Origin: Parafrankia colletiae
GTDB lineage: Bacteria; Actinomycetota; Actinomycetes; Frankiales; Frankiaceae
DNA: 48,400 nucleotides
Assembly (NCBI RefSeq): GCF_001854655.1
Contig: NZ_MBLM01000160.1
Coordinates: 1-48,400 of the forward strand
Direction of reading: 5' to 3'
The notes under the pieces were generated by a model. The model ran no database searches, was not told where the DNA came from, and saw only the letters and a list, made by a program, of their open reading frames with translations. This document shows positions 1 through 7,975 of the stretch, in pieces (position 1 is the stretch's first letter; each line of letters starts with the position of its first letter). Position numbers and translations under genes: made by a program.

Positions 1-564
1 CCACCCAGGCCCGCCGACGATCCGGGTCCACCCGCTCGCCCCGCGCGCAGCATGACCAGATCCCGGCAAGATCAAACTACGCTTCACGGCATTGGGGCAA
101 GGATGGCCGCGAGCAGAACACGGCCCGGACGGGGGAAAAGGCGCATCAGTACTCCGCATCGGCAGATGTCGGACGGAATCTGGCGCCGAAAGATAATTCT
201 CGCCATATCACGGGATCAATGGCCCGCGATTCGAACAGTATCGGAACAGTCAGTGGTTGAAGGTAACAGCAGCGAACTGGTTCGGCTGTGCCGCGCAGCC
301 AGTCGACGCAGCCGGTAGCCGGTGTCCCGCAGCGCCCGCCAGTGGGGGTCCAGGTAGGACGACTGCCCATCTGGATCCGGCGCGGTCCGGTGCCGGGCCG
401 GTAGCCAGGCGCACCGCAGGCCTGGGCGGCGGTCAGAGCTTCGACGCGCTCCTGACCCCGTCCGCCGCGCCGGAGGCCGCCGGTGCGATGCTGCCGGCGT
501 TGTGCGCCCGCCCGCCCGGCTATAACTTGACTGAGTTTAAATCTTCTGACCTGCGGAGGCGGTC
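1..564. other. Non-coding or degraded leader region before the first gene
   Basis: No convincing gene is visible in these 564 bases. Reading frames on both strands are arginine/glycine/proline-rich and match no family I recognise. About 260-480, read on the minus strand, has short protein-like stretches but no intact frame, so a decayed gene is possible. The last 45 bases turn AT-rich, with TATAAC at 521-526 and TTGACT at 527-532. This contrasts with the GC-rich surroundings and probably holds the promoter of the gene starting at 565. No -10/-35 pair with standard spacing stands out. Confidence 0.4.
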
Positions 565-1329
565 GTGGTTGATGTGGCAACTCAGTTCGAGGGGCGCGTC
601 GCCCTCATCACCGGCGGCGCGCGCGGCCTCGGGCGCGCGTTCGGTCGGGCACTCGCCGACCTCGGTGCGCATGCGGTCCTGACCGATGTCGATGAGGCCG
701 CGGTCGACAAGGCCGCTCGCGAGATCACCGAGGCCGGCGGTCAGGCCTCGGCCTACCGCCTCGACGTGGCGGACGAAGCAGCCTGGGACCCGGTGCTCAC
801 CGACGTCGCCGCCGTGGACGGCGGCGTCGACATCCTCATCAACAACGCCGGCCTGCACTCGCTCGAGTACGGCACCGCATGGGCGAAGCTCCCGGTGTCC
901 AAGCTGCGCCGCCTCTTCGACGTGAACGTGATGGGCGTGATGATCGGAACGCTCGCCGTGCGCCCGCACATGCAGGGCCGGCCCGGCGCCAACGTCCTCA
1001 ACATCTCCTCGTCGGCCGCGTTCAACGGCATGGGCGCCTACGGGGCGACGAAGGCAGCGGTGCGCGGCCTCACGCTCGCCTGGGCGCGCGAACTCGGGCC
1101 CGAGGGCATTCGCGTGAACGCACTGGCTCCGGGACTGCATGTCACCGACACCATCCGCCAGGAGTTCACCCCGCAGATGATCGAGGGCCACCGGCACCAC
1201 CAGTTCCTTGATCTGGAGGGCAACGAGCAGGACATCGTCGACGCGATGCTCTACCTCTGCTCGGCGAAGGCGCGTTTCGTCACCGGCGAGACGATGCGGG
1301 TCACCGCCGGCTATGCGAGCTCCCTCTGA
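565..1329 (+). CDS. SDR family NAD(P)-dependent oxidoreductase
   Basis: A classical short-chain dehydrogenase/reductase of 254 residues, the usual length for the family. It should be a soluble cytoplasmic enzyme that oxidises or reduces a hydroxyl/keto group with NAD(H) or NADP(H). The nucleotide-binding glycine motif TGGARGLG lies at residues 16-23, the structural NNAG at 93-96, the catalytic serine in ISSS near 148-150, and the YxxxK pair is Tyr159/Lys163. The acidic residue after beta-2 (VLTDVDEA) favours NAD over NADP. The GTG start is chosen because GGAGGC sits 4 nt upstream; an upstream AT-rich stretch probably holds the promoter. It stands alone, tail to tail with the next gene. Many family members act on steroids or fatty-acyl substrates, but the substrate cannot be read from the sequence. 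Confidence 0.9.
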   Translation: MVDVATQFEGRVALITGGARGLGRAFGRALADLGAHAVLTDVDEAAVDKAAREITEAGGQASAYRLDVADEAAWDPVLTDVAAVDGGVDILINNAGLHSLEYGTAWAKLPVSKLRRLFDVNVMGVMIGTLAVRPHMQGRPGANVLNISSSAAFNGMGAYGATKAAVRGLTLAWARELGPEGIRVNALAPGLHVTDTIRQEFTPQMIEGHRHHQFLDLEGNEQDIVDAMLYLCSAKARFVTGETMRVTAGYASSL

Positions 1330-1424
1330 CCCGGCCTGCGCCTCGCGACCGAGCACGCTCGCGTGCGAGAGCCGTCAGCGCCGTCAGGTCCCAGCGCCGT
1401 GGCCGAGAGCGGTGTTCGTCCCGG

Positions 1425-2045
1425 TCACTGCGGGTGCAGCGGCTCCCCGCGTTCGAGCATCGCGACGAGTTTCGCCAGGCGGTTCGCCCGACTGGACGGA
1501 CTCGGCGCTGCCAGGATCCGATGCAGAACGGCGTAGCGGTCTCGGCGGTTCAGTTCCGCGAACGCCGACCCGGCAGCCGGTGACGCGGCCAGTGCGGCAG
1601 CCAGGTCGTCGGGCACCGTCGCCGTGGCCGCTCCGGCGTAGGCCCGATCCCAGCGTCCGTCGGCCTTCGCACGATCGATCTCGGCGTGCCCGCGGGGACG
1701 CATCCGACCCTCCTCGATCAGGCGCGCCACAAGTCCGGTGTTCCGCAGGGACCACAGCGAGTTCCTGCGGCGTGGGGTGAACCGCAGGCGGAAGGTCGCC
1801 GCGTCGACGCTCTTCTTCTGCCCATCGATCCACCCGCTGCACAGCGCCTCGTGCAGGGCTAGCTCGTAACTCAGCGACGTCGGAGAGGTGGTGCCCTTCT
1901 TCGCCAGCAGCAGCCACACCCCGTCGGAGACGGCCTCGTTCACGTCCAGCCAGGCCCGCCACGCCGCGACATCGGCGACTGTCAGTATCTCGGGCTGGGC
2001 ACCGGTACGCGGCTCCGCCCCGGCCATCCCGTCGCCCTCGCCCAT
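1425..2045 (-). CDS. YdeI/OmpD-associated (OmdA) family protein
   Basis: A 206-residue protein of the YdeI/OmdA family, sometimes annotated as bacteriocin-protection protein; its biochemical role is not established. Family features seen are the N-terminal segment around WLDVNEAVSDGVWLLLAKKG, the conserved SGWIDGQKK (lysine-rich, about residues 74-82), the FTPRRRNSLWS stretch, and a C-terminal helical region with the small-residue stretch AALAASP. The reading frame extends further upstream, but the ATG at 2045 is preferred because GGAAG lies just before it and the family homology begins soon after; an ATG at 2027 is also possible. It converges with the SDR gene, leaving 95 bp between the stops with a weak GCACGC/GCGTGC hairpin. 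Confidence 0.8.
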   Translation of the reverse strand: MGEGDGMAGAEPRTGAQPEILTVADVAAWRAWLDVNEAVSDGVWLLLAKKGTTSPTSLSYELALHEALCSGWIDGQKKSVDAATFRLRFTPRRRNSLWSLRNTGLVARLIEEGRMRPRGHAEIDRAKADGRWDRAYAGAATATVPDDLAAALAASPAAGSAFAELNRRDRYAVLHRILAAPSPSSRANRLAKLVAMLERGEPLHPQ

Positions 2046-2147
2046 GACTTCCAGCCTACAAAGCCCGACCTGAGTGGAGGCGGGGCAGCGCCGCAGCATA
2101 GGCGGCCGGATCGGCCAGTGCCCTGTCGGCCTGAATTCGGCACGGGA

Positions 2148-2771
2148 TCAGGGCAGGGGGTGGCCGTGGGCGGCGAGTTGCTCGCGGACGACGGCGCGAA
2201 CGCGCTGCGCGTGACGCTCGAGCCGTCCCCGCGGTACGTCGTCGAGCTGTGGTGGGGCGTTCGGGGTCGGCGGCCGGCGCTCGGGGAAGGTGATCGGCAG
2301 TCGGCGGGTCCGCAGGTTCGCCCGCCGCCATCGGCGGTAGTCCCCGAACCGGGCCGGGGCGTCGTCCAGTGTGACGGGTGGACCGCCGCGGCGCGGGCGC
2401 TGGACCACGACACCCGCCCACCGTTCCCGGTCGCCGCTTTCGGGGTCCGACGTGTTGGCCCACGTCGCGTGGAAAACCTCGGACCAGGCGATGCGACGCC
2501 GGTGCCAGGGGCGGGTGACGACCAGCTGCGCGGGCTCGAAGCGGATCGACGTGCCCCACCACAGCAGCGGGGTGAGCAGCAGCCACCCGGCCGCCGCGAT
2601 CCCCGCCCCGGCGTCGCCCGACAGGTCCAGGGCCAGGGCCAGTACCGTTCCGACCAGGACCGCGGGCAGGAGGGCGACGCCGAACGCCTCGGTGAACTGC
2701 CCGGGCAGCGCCCGCACCGTCACGGTGGGCGCCGGTGGGTCGTCGGATGACGGATCGTGCGCCGCGCTCAC
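2148..2771 (-). CDS. Small membrane protein with PH-like cytoplasmic domain
   Basis: A 207-residue protein I cannot assign to a named function. Two hydrophobic helices close together (roughly residues 26-45 and 52-70) are followed by a soluble part that starts with the pattern seen after the membrane hairpin of bacterial PH-like proteins (SIRFEPAQLVVTRPWHRRRI, then a tryptophan-rich WSEVFHATWANTS). The C-terminus is arginine-rich and basic. The GTG start at 2771 is the only reasonable in-frame start near the first helix; there is no clear Shine-Dalgarno sequence. The stop is about 100 bp from the YdeI-family gene. It lies 65 bp downstream of the TetR gene on the same strand, so the pair may be co-transcribed and the membrane protein may be part of the regulator's response. 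Confidence 0.65.
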   Translation of the reverse strand: MSAAHDPSSDDPPAPTVTVRALPGQFTEAFGVALLPAVLVGTVLALALDLSGDAGAGIAAAGWLLLTPLLWWGTSIRFEPAQLVVTRPWHRRRIAWSEVFHATWANTSDPESGDRERWAGVVVQRPRRGGPPVTLDDAPARFGDYRRWRRANLRTRRLPITFPERRPPTPNAPPQLDDVPRGRLERHAQRVRAVVREQLAAHGHPLP

Positions 2772-2836
2772 CGGCCCAGTGTGGCCGTGGCGGCCGTGCG
2801 GCCGCTGTCGAGCAGCGGACACCGCCTCACGGAGGC

Positions 2837-3517
2837 TCAGATGCCGGTCGTCGGCTCCAGCATGGCCCGGGTCGCATCCATCCAGTTCTGGCCGGAGAGC
2901 CTGCGGAACGCGCTGACGAGGGTGGCTCCGAGATCGAAGTCCCGGGCGATGAGCCACTGGGCAGCAAGCCCGTCCCAGGTGGCGACGAACTGCCGGGCGA
3001 CCTCGACCGGATCGAGGCCGGGGTGGGCCTGCCCGCTGCGTTGACGGTCGGCGACCAGCCGCGCGTAGGTCTCGACGGCGATCTGTCGGTGGCGGCCGAG
3101 GAAGTCCTCCGCGGGGTGGCCGGGGATAGCGGCGAGGCCGCCGAGCACGACGCGTAGACGCATCACCGGCTCCCTCCCGATCGCGGCCTGGACATGGGCG
3201 CCGAGCGCGTCGAGGTCGAGTCCGGGCAGGCCGGCGTCGGGCGGCACTCCGTTGCGTTCGGCCTCGGCGACGGCCAGCTCGTTGTCCCGCTCGACGGCGG
3301 CGACGAGGAGATGATCCTTGCTCGGGTAGTGGTAGAGGACGGTGGCCTCGCTGGCGCCGGCGCGCCGGGCGACGTCGGCGATCGTCACCTGCGAGTGCCC
3401 CTTCTCCAGGACGAGGTCGAGGACCGCCTGCGCGATCTCGCGCCGGCGGCCGGTCGTCCGGGCGTAGCGACCACGGGCGCGGCCGGCTGTCGATGCCATG
3501 CAAGGAGCATCTCTCAT
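2837..3517 (-). CDS. TetR/AcrR family transcriptional regulator
   Basis: A 226-residue TetR-family DNA-binding protein. The helix-turn-helix is unmistakable: QVTIADVARRAGASEATVLYHYPSKDHLL at about residues 43-71, with the usual tyrosine-containing recognition helix. The remaining 150 residues form the helical ligand-binding and dimer domain. The start is uncertain: ATG at 3517 gives the longest form, and ATG at 3499 (MASTAGRARG) is equally plausible; neither has a Shine-Dalgarno sequence. It is divergent from the secreted hydrolase at 3796. The AT-rich spacer between them contains a short palindrome (3539-3552) that could be its operator, so it may repress itself and that hydrolase. The effector is unknown. 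Confidence 0.88.
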   Translation of the reverse strand: MRDAPCMASTAGRARGRYARTTGRRREIAQAVLDLVLEKGHSQVTIADVARRAGASEATVLYHYPSKDHLLVAAVERDNELAVAEAERNGVPPDAGLPGLDLDALGAHVQAAIGREPVMRLRVVLGGLAAIPGHPAEDFLGRHRQIAVETYARLVADRQRSGQAHPGLDPVEVARQFVATWDGLAAQWLIARDFDLGATLVSAFRRLSGQNWMDATRAMLEPTTGI

Positions 3518-3538
3518 GCCGAGTTCGAGTGAACATGA

Positions 3539-3552
3539 AACATCGTGATGTT
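3539..3552. promoter_or_regulatory. Candidate TetR operator palindrome
   Basis: AACATC-GT-GATGTT is a perfect 6+2+6 inverted repeat, 22 bp upstream of the TetR ATG at 3517 and inside the AT-rich spacer (about 3520-3620) between divergent genes. TTGACT at 3583-3588 followed by an AT-rich TTTCTTATG near 3605-3613 may be a plus-strand promoter. The position suits autoregulation, but the palindrome is short and binding is inferred. Confidence 0.4.
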
Positions 3553-3795
3553 ATATGCCCGAAATATACTACTTAGTCAGCTTTGACTCCTTGCGATGCG
3601 CCAATTTCTTATGGTTCACTCAGTTTTCGCATCGAACGAAGATCGCCAAGGGCGACACTGGTCCGCCACACCGCTGATCGCGGCCAGGGGCACGGGCGGG
3701 CCACAAGTCGCGAGGCGACCCGCTGCCGGCAGGCAGTCCGTCCAGACGTCACCGAGACGCGCCGAGAAGGCGCCCGAAACGAAGGAAGCATGCTG

Positions 3796-6024
3796 ATGGC
3801 GCTGTTCGCACCAGCACCCGGCGGCACGGAGCGTGGCACCGCCTCGCCACCAGAGAGGCGGAGGCCAGGAGGTGCCGTCGGCGCCGGTCGTCGGCGCCAG
3901 CTGCTGGCCGGGCCGGCGACCGTGCTCATCGCCGGAGTGCTCGCGACCGCCTGCACCTCGGGCGGGAAGCCCGACGCGGGAGATCCGGCCGCGGCCGCTC
4001 AGCGGACCTGGAAGACCGATGTCGGCAGGCCTTTACAGATCGGCGCGACGCCCCTGACCGGCAGGCCGTGTACAGCCAGGGAGGACGGAACTCCCGTGGT
4101 CACCGGCTCATGCATCGACCCGAAGCTGAACCAGCCCTATGTGGACAGGGACGAGCGCCGGTCGGTCACCGACCCGGACACGAAGGTCACGGTCGACTTT
4201 CGGTACGTGCACGGCGGATTCCGCGGAACGGAGGCGACGTTCGCCTTCTACTTCCCGCAGCGGTACGCGGGCCGCTTCTTCCAGTACACCTATCCGACTC
4301 TGACCACCGACGAGGCCGGGGCCCAGACAATAGCCTTCGCTCTCTCCAACGGCGCGTATCTCGTGCGCACGAACAACGCCGGCGGCCTGCCGAAGGCAGC
4401 GGAGCTGGGAGGCTACCGCGCCAACGCGGCGGCGGCGGCCTTCTCACGGGTCGTGGCGGCCCAGGTGTACGCCGACTCGGCGCGCCCCCGCGGATACATC
4501 TACGGCGCAAGCGGCGGTGCCTACCAGACCATCGGCGCGCTGGAGAGCACCGAGGGCGTGTGGGACGGTGGCGTTCCCATGGTGCCGGGTACTCCCAATG
4601 CCATTCCGAGCAGCATGACCGCGCAGCTGCTGGCGCTGCGCGTTCTGCGTGACAAACTTCCCCAGATAGTGGACGCGCTGGAACCCGGCGGCAGCGGCGA
4701 CCCCTATGCGGGCCTCGACGAGGAGCAGCGGTCGGTACTCCGGGAGGTCACCCGCATCGGGCTGCCGCTCCGCGGCTGGTGGGACCACGCCGAGATGGAC
4801 GGCGGGGCCTTCTACGCGGTGGCCGGTGGCGTCCGGATCCTCGACCCCACCTATGTCGACGACTTCTGGACGAAGCCCGGCTATGCCGGCACCGATCCCA
4901 CGTCGTCGGTCAGCGCCGCGCGGATCCGCCACGACGCGGAGGTCACCGGTCTCGTCGGGGACCCGCCGACGGGGCTGCGGCTCTCGGGTGTGCCAGCCGG
5001 TGACCTGACCGGGGCGGACCTTGTCATCACCAGCGGCACTGCGGCCGGCGCATCCGTTCTGATCGGCGGCGCGAACGGTACCGAGGTGACCTTCCGGAGC
5101 GACGCGGATCCTGGTACGACCGGCTCGATCAGGCCGGGCGACCACGTGCGCCTCGACAACTCCTGGCATCTCGCGCTGCAGTACTACCAGCGCCACCAGG
5201 TGCCGTCGCAGGACATGTACGGCTGGAACCAGTACCGCGGCGCCGATGGCACGCCGCTGTACCCCCAGCGGCCCATGCTGGCCGGGCCGACGTTCGCCCA
5301 GGCTGCGAGTGGTGCGGTGCCGACCGGCACGTTCCACGGAAAAATGATCATGATCGCCTCCGCGCTGGACGTCGAGGCGTTTCCCTGGCCCGCGGACTGG
5401 TATCACAAACAGGCACAGAACACACTCGGCGCGGAGCTGAACAACAACTACCGCCTGTGGTATGTGGACAACGCGGTGCACAGCTCGCCCCGTGATGCCG
5501 CCGCCGGGACGCATATCGTCAGCTATGGCGGTGAGTCCCAGCAGGCGCTCCTCGATCTGGATTCCTGGGTCACCAACGGAACAGCGCCGCCGGCCAGCAG
5601 CGGTTACACCGTCGACGGCGATGCGCAGGTACATCTCGCACCCGACGCGGAAGGGCGCCGGGGTGTACAGCCGGTCGTTGACCTGACCGTCAGCCGGGCC
5701 GGAACCCGCGATGTCAGGCCACCGGCGGTTCGCGTCGACGCGAAGGCCGGCGAGCCCGTTGTTCTCTCCGCGACGGCGACGGTACCCCCGAACGGGGGAA
5801 AGATCGTGCGGATCGAATGGGACTTCGACGGCAGGGGTGGTTATCCGGAACAGTCAGCTGTCGACAGCGCCGCGGAGTCGGTGCGGACGACCACGACACA
5901 CACCTTCGCCGGAACCGGCACCTATTTCCCGGTGGTCCGGGTGACATCCGAACGCAACGGTGACGGGAAGGCACCTTACGGACTCGTCCAGAACATCGCC
6001 CGCGTCCGGGTGGTGGTCAGATAA
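3796..6024 (+). CDS. Secreted lipoprotein alpha/beta hydrolase with C-terminal PKD domain
   Basis: A 742-residue exported hydrolase. The N-terminus has a twin-arginine-like signal (GRRRQLLAG at 31-39), a hydrophobic stretch and the lipobox LATAC with lipidated Cys53, so it is probably a Tat-exported lipoprotein. The catalytic region resembles large tannase/feruloyl-esterase-like alpha/beta hydrolases, with nucleophile elbow GASGGAY (Ser239) and many aromatic residues. A later segment (VHSSPRDAA) could supply the histidine. A PKD-type beta-sandwich occupies about residues 650-742, with the typical EWDFDGRG and THTFAGTGTYFPVVRV. ATG at 3796 is chosen over ATG 3790 because GGAAG then lies 7 nt upstream; the frame is open back to 3583, but that part looks non-coding. 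It is divergent from the TetR gene. The substrate is unknown; an ester in plant or soil material is a guess. Confidence 0.75.
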   Translation: MALFAPAPGGTERGTASPPERRRPGGAVGAGRRRQLLAGPATVLIAGVLATACTSGGKPDAGDPAAAAQRTWKTDVGRPLQIGATPLTGRPCTAREDGTPVVTGSCIDPKLNQPYVDRDERRSVTDPDTKVTVDFRYVHGGFRGTEATFAFYFPQRYAGRFFQYTYPTLTTDEAGAQTIAFALSNGAYLVRTNNAGGLPKAAELGGYRANAAAAAFSRVVAAQVYADSARPRGYIYGASGGAYQTIGALESTEGVWDGGVPMVPGTPNAIPSSMTAQLLALRVLRDKLPQIVDALEPGGSGDPYAGLDEEQRSVLREVTRIGLPLRGWWDHAEMDGGAFYAVAGGVRILDPTYVDDFWTKPGYAGTDPTSSVSAARIRHDAEVTGLVGDPPTGLRLSGVPAGDLTGADLVITSGTAAGASVLIGGANGTEVTFRSDADPGTTGSIRPGDHVRLDNSWHLALQYYQRHQVPSQDMYGWNQYRGADGTPLYPQRPMLAGPTFAQAASGAVPTGTFHGKMIMIASALDVEAFPWPADWYHKQAQNTLGAELNNNYRLWYVDNAVHSSPRDAAAGTHIVSYGGESQQALLDLDSWVTNGTAPPASSGYTVDGDAQVHLAPDAEGRRGVQPVVDLTVSRAGTRDVRPPAVRVDAKAGEPVVLSATATVPPNGGKIVRIEWDFDGRGGYPEQSAVDSAAESVRTTTTHTFAGTGTYFPVVRVTSERNGDGKAPYGLVQNIARVRVVVR

Positions 6025-6323
6025 CCGACCTGTTCGGCAGGCAGCCGCAGACGGGCCGGCTCCGGCAGGCCTGCCGGGGGGATGTCCCGGCAGGCCACTG
6101 GCGGGACGGACCGCAGACGGACCGCAGCACGACGAACCTCGACGCATCCTCGCGGCCAGGTCGGACGGGCTCCTGTGGGTGCCGGCCCGCTACAGGACAC
6201 ACCGGCCCGCCGACCGGCCGACAGCCAGGAGCCAGGCTTTGCGGAACCCCTTCCCGACCTACACCTCGCCGTTATACAACTGTTTAGCAGCAGGATGCAT
6301 CAAGCGGGAGGACGGGCAGGCGT
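6025..6323. other. Intergenic region with hairpins and an 11-bp direct repeat
   Basis: No gene is seen. It holds several copies of the CGGCAGGC motif that can form hairpins after the hydrolase stop, a direct repeat of GACGGACCGCA (6105-6115 and 6116-6126), and a short AT-rich block near 6270-6295 (TTATACAACTGTTTAG). The last is the only promoter-like stretch before the gene at 6324. Confidence 0.45.
6062..6077 (+). terminator. Hairpin after the hydrolase gene
   Basis: CCGGCAGGCCTGCCGG is a perfect 16-bp palindrome starting 38 nt after the stop of the hydrolase and followed by a G-run, not a T-run. A GC-only hairpin of this kind may act as an actinobacterial terminator. The palindrome leaves no free loop, so the real structure may use neighbouring CGGCAGGC copies. 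Confidence 0.4.
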
Positions 6324-7370
6324 ATGGAAAAGCTCCGTGTCATCCAGTGGACCACCGGCAAGGTCGGCAAGCTGGCCTTACGGGCGATACTCGACGACCC
6401 GCGATTAGACCTCGTCGGTGTATACGCCTGGTCGCCGGACAAGGTCGGCACCGACGCGGGAACGCTGTGCGGCCGGCCACCGTGCAGCGTCGCGGCGACC
6501 GATGATGTCGACGCCCTGGTCGCACTCAAGGCGGACACCGTCGTCTACACACCTTTCATGGCCGATCTCGACCATGTCCTGCAGCTGCTTGAAGCGGGCG
6601 TGGATGTGGTCAGCACCAACCTGTTCTTCAACGTCGGCGGAGTCAAGGGCGCGACGAAGGAGCGGCTCGAGGCGGCCTGTGCCCGCGGGGGCAGCTCGCT
6701 CTACATCACGGGCATAAGCCCCGGGTGGATCAACACGATGGTGACGGCCATGACCGGCGTGTGCCGGGACGTACGGAAGATCTCCATCCTGGAGTCAGCC
6801 GACTGCTCCGTCTACGAGTCGAAGGAGACCTGGGAGGCCATGGGCATCTCCCTCACCGGCACCACACCGCAGATCGCCGAAATGGCGAAGTTGTGGATGA
6901 TGCCGGCTGAGGAGGCCGTGCAGCGGATGGCGCACGCCCTGGAGTACACGCTCGACGACATCGAGTTCTTCCTCGCCTACGCCACCGCCTCGCAGACGGT
7001 CGACCTGGGCTACATGACCATCGAGAAGGGCACGAACGCCGCTCTGGAGGTCGGCTGGAACGGCAGGCTGGACGGCAGCACGATCATTCAGATGAAGTTC
7101 CGCTGGTACCTGACCAAGCATCTGAACGAGGGCTGGGAGTTCAGCGACGACCAGTACCGCGTGGTCATCGACGGTGAGCCCGGGATCGACACCCGGATCC
7201 GTTTCATTCCGCCCGACCACTGGGGCAACCACGAGTGGGACACCATGACCGCCCTGCCCGCGGTCAACGCCGCCTTCAACGTCAGGGACGCGAGGCCCGG
7301 GATCCTGCACCTGGCCGACGTCGGCCTGCCCCGCGCGCCAGCCGGGCAGTGGCACGCGGCGCGGGGGTGA
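6324..7370 (+). CDS. Dihydrodipicolinate-reductase-like NAD(P)-dependent enzyme
   Basis: A 348-residue protein of the DapB-like group often annotated as NAD(P)H-dependent amine dehydrogenase family. The Rossmann entry is at the N-terminus (RVIQWTTGKVGKLALRAIL, residues 5-23), followed by VGVYAWSPDKVG, and then the conserved DVVSTNLFFN and GISPGWINTM segments of the catalytic part. It is longer than true DapB (about 250 residues), and no other lysine-pathway genes are nearby, so a role in lysine synthesis is unlikely; actinobacteria carry many such paralogues of unknown substrate. The ATG start is at the natural beginning of the fold, with a purine-rich GGGAGGACGGG upstream. It sits alone between two hairpin-rich spacers. 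Confidence 0.82.
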   Translation: MEKLRVIQWTTGKVGKLALRAILDDPRLDLVGVYAWSPDKVGTDAGTLCGRPPCSVAATDDVDALVALKADTVVYTPFMADLDHVLQLLEAGVDVVSTNLFFNVGGVKGATKERLEAACARGGSSLYITGISPGWINTMVTAMTGVCRDVRKISILESADCSVYESKETWEAMGISLTGTTPQIAEMAKLWMMPAEEAVQRMAHALEYTLDDIEFFLAYATASQTVDLGYMTIEKGTNAALEVGWNGRLDGSTIIQMKFRWYLTKHLNEGWEFSDDQYRVVIDGEPGIDTRIRFIPPDHWGNHEWDTMTALPAVNAAFNVRDARPGILHLADVGLPRAPAGQWHAARG

Positions 7371-7484
7371 AGCCCGGCGGGACGGTGTGACAGATCATCG
7401 GCGCCGGGGGCCCGACGGCGTGCCCCCGGCCGGCGTTCATCGCCACGCAAGTCTCCCATAAGCACCACCCCTGAGCATCTCTGC

Positions 7485-7748
7485 ATGACCACTGGGATGC
7501 GGCGCCTGCTGGCAGCGATCGGCCGTGAGCTCGACGCCATCGGAGCGATGACGGCCTACGCCTACACCGGCGTCCGGTACGAACCGGCGCGAGACCGGCC
7601 CACGCCTCGGACTCCTCCCCATCATCCCGAGCAGGTCCGTCTGGACCTGCCTGCGTCACCTGTCGAACAGCTGCTGTGGCGTCAGCTCTCCGACCTTGCC
7701 GAGCCGCCCTCGTCTCCGGGCCCGGCGGTCGACGGAGCGCCTCGATGA
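7485..7748 (+). CDS. Small DUF6059-like protein
   Basis: An 87-residue protein, possibly starting at the in-frame ATG 7497 (MRRLLAAIG). Its plan matches, from memory, a family of short actinobacterial proteins of unknown function (DUF6059): an N-terminal amphipathic or hydrophobic helix (RRLLAAIGRELDAIGAMTAYAYTG), a proline-rich middle, and the conserved closing pattern HPEQVRLDLPASPVEQLLWRQL. No catalytic residues are visible. It lies between the DapB-like gene and the WD40 kinase on the same strand, 227 bp before the kinase start, so a functional link with the kinase is only suggested by position. There is no strong Shine-Dalgarno sequence. Confidence 0.55.
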   Translation: MTTGMRRLLAAIGRELDAIGAMTAYAYTGVRYEPARDRPTPRTPPHHPEQVRLDLPASPVEQLLWRQLSDLAEPPSSPGPAVDGAPR

Positions 7749-7975
7749 GCAGCAGGTCATCGACCTGATCATCAGCAGGGTCGCACCTGCGATGCCAGGC
7801 AGCCGGCCGTACGCGCGGATGTGAATGCCGGCGAGCCCCTCGTTCGCCGCCCGCACCCGTGACGGGAGGCGACGGCGTGCCTGGCTAGAGTTTGGCGCCA
7901 TGCGCTGGCAGAAGGGCGGACCGGAACCGGTCACGCGCGATTGTCGCCCACGTCTCGGCGAGGAGACCCCGGGCA

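Noticed and set aside
200-250. GATTCGAAC (about 229-237) as a possible tRNA T-arm
   Set aside because: No matching acceptor stem, anticodon arm or CCA-proximal stem can be built around it on either strand.
2148-3536. 462-codon minus frame joining the membrane protein and the TetR gene region
   Set aside because: The upper part overlaps the TetR gene in another frame and is Arg/Pro-rich noise; only the part from 2771 shows membrane-protein character.
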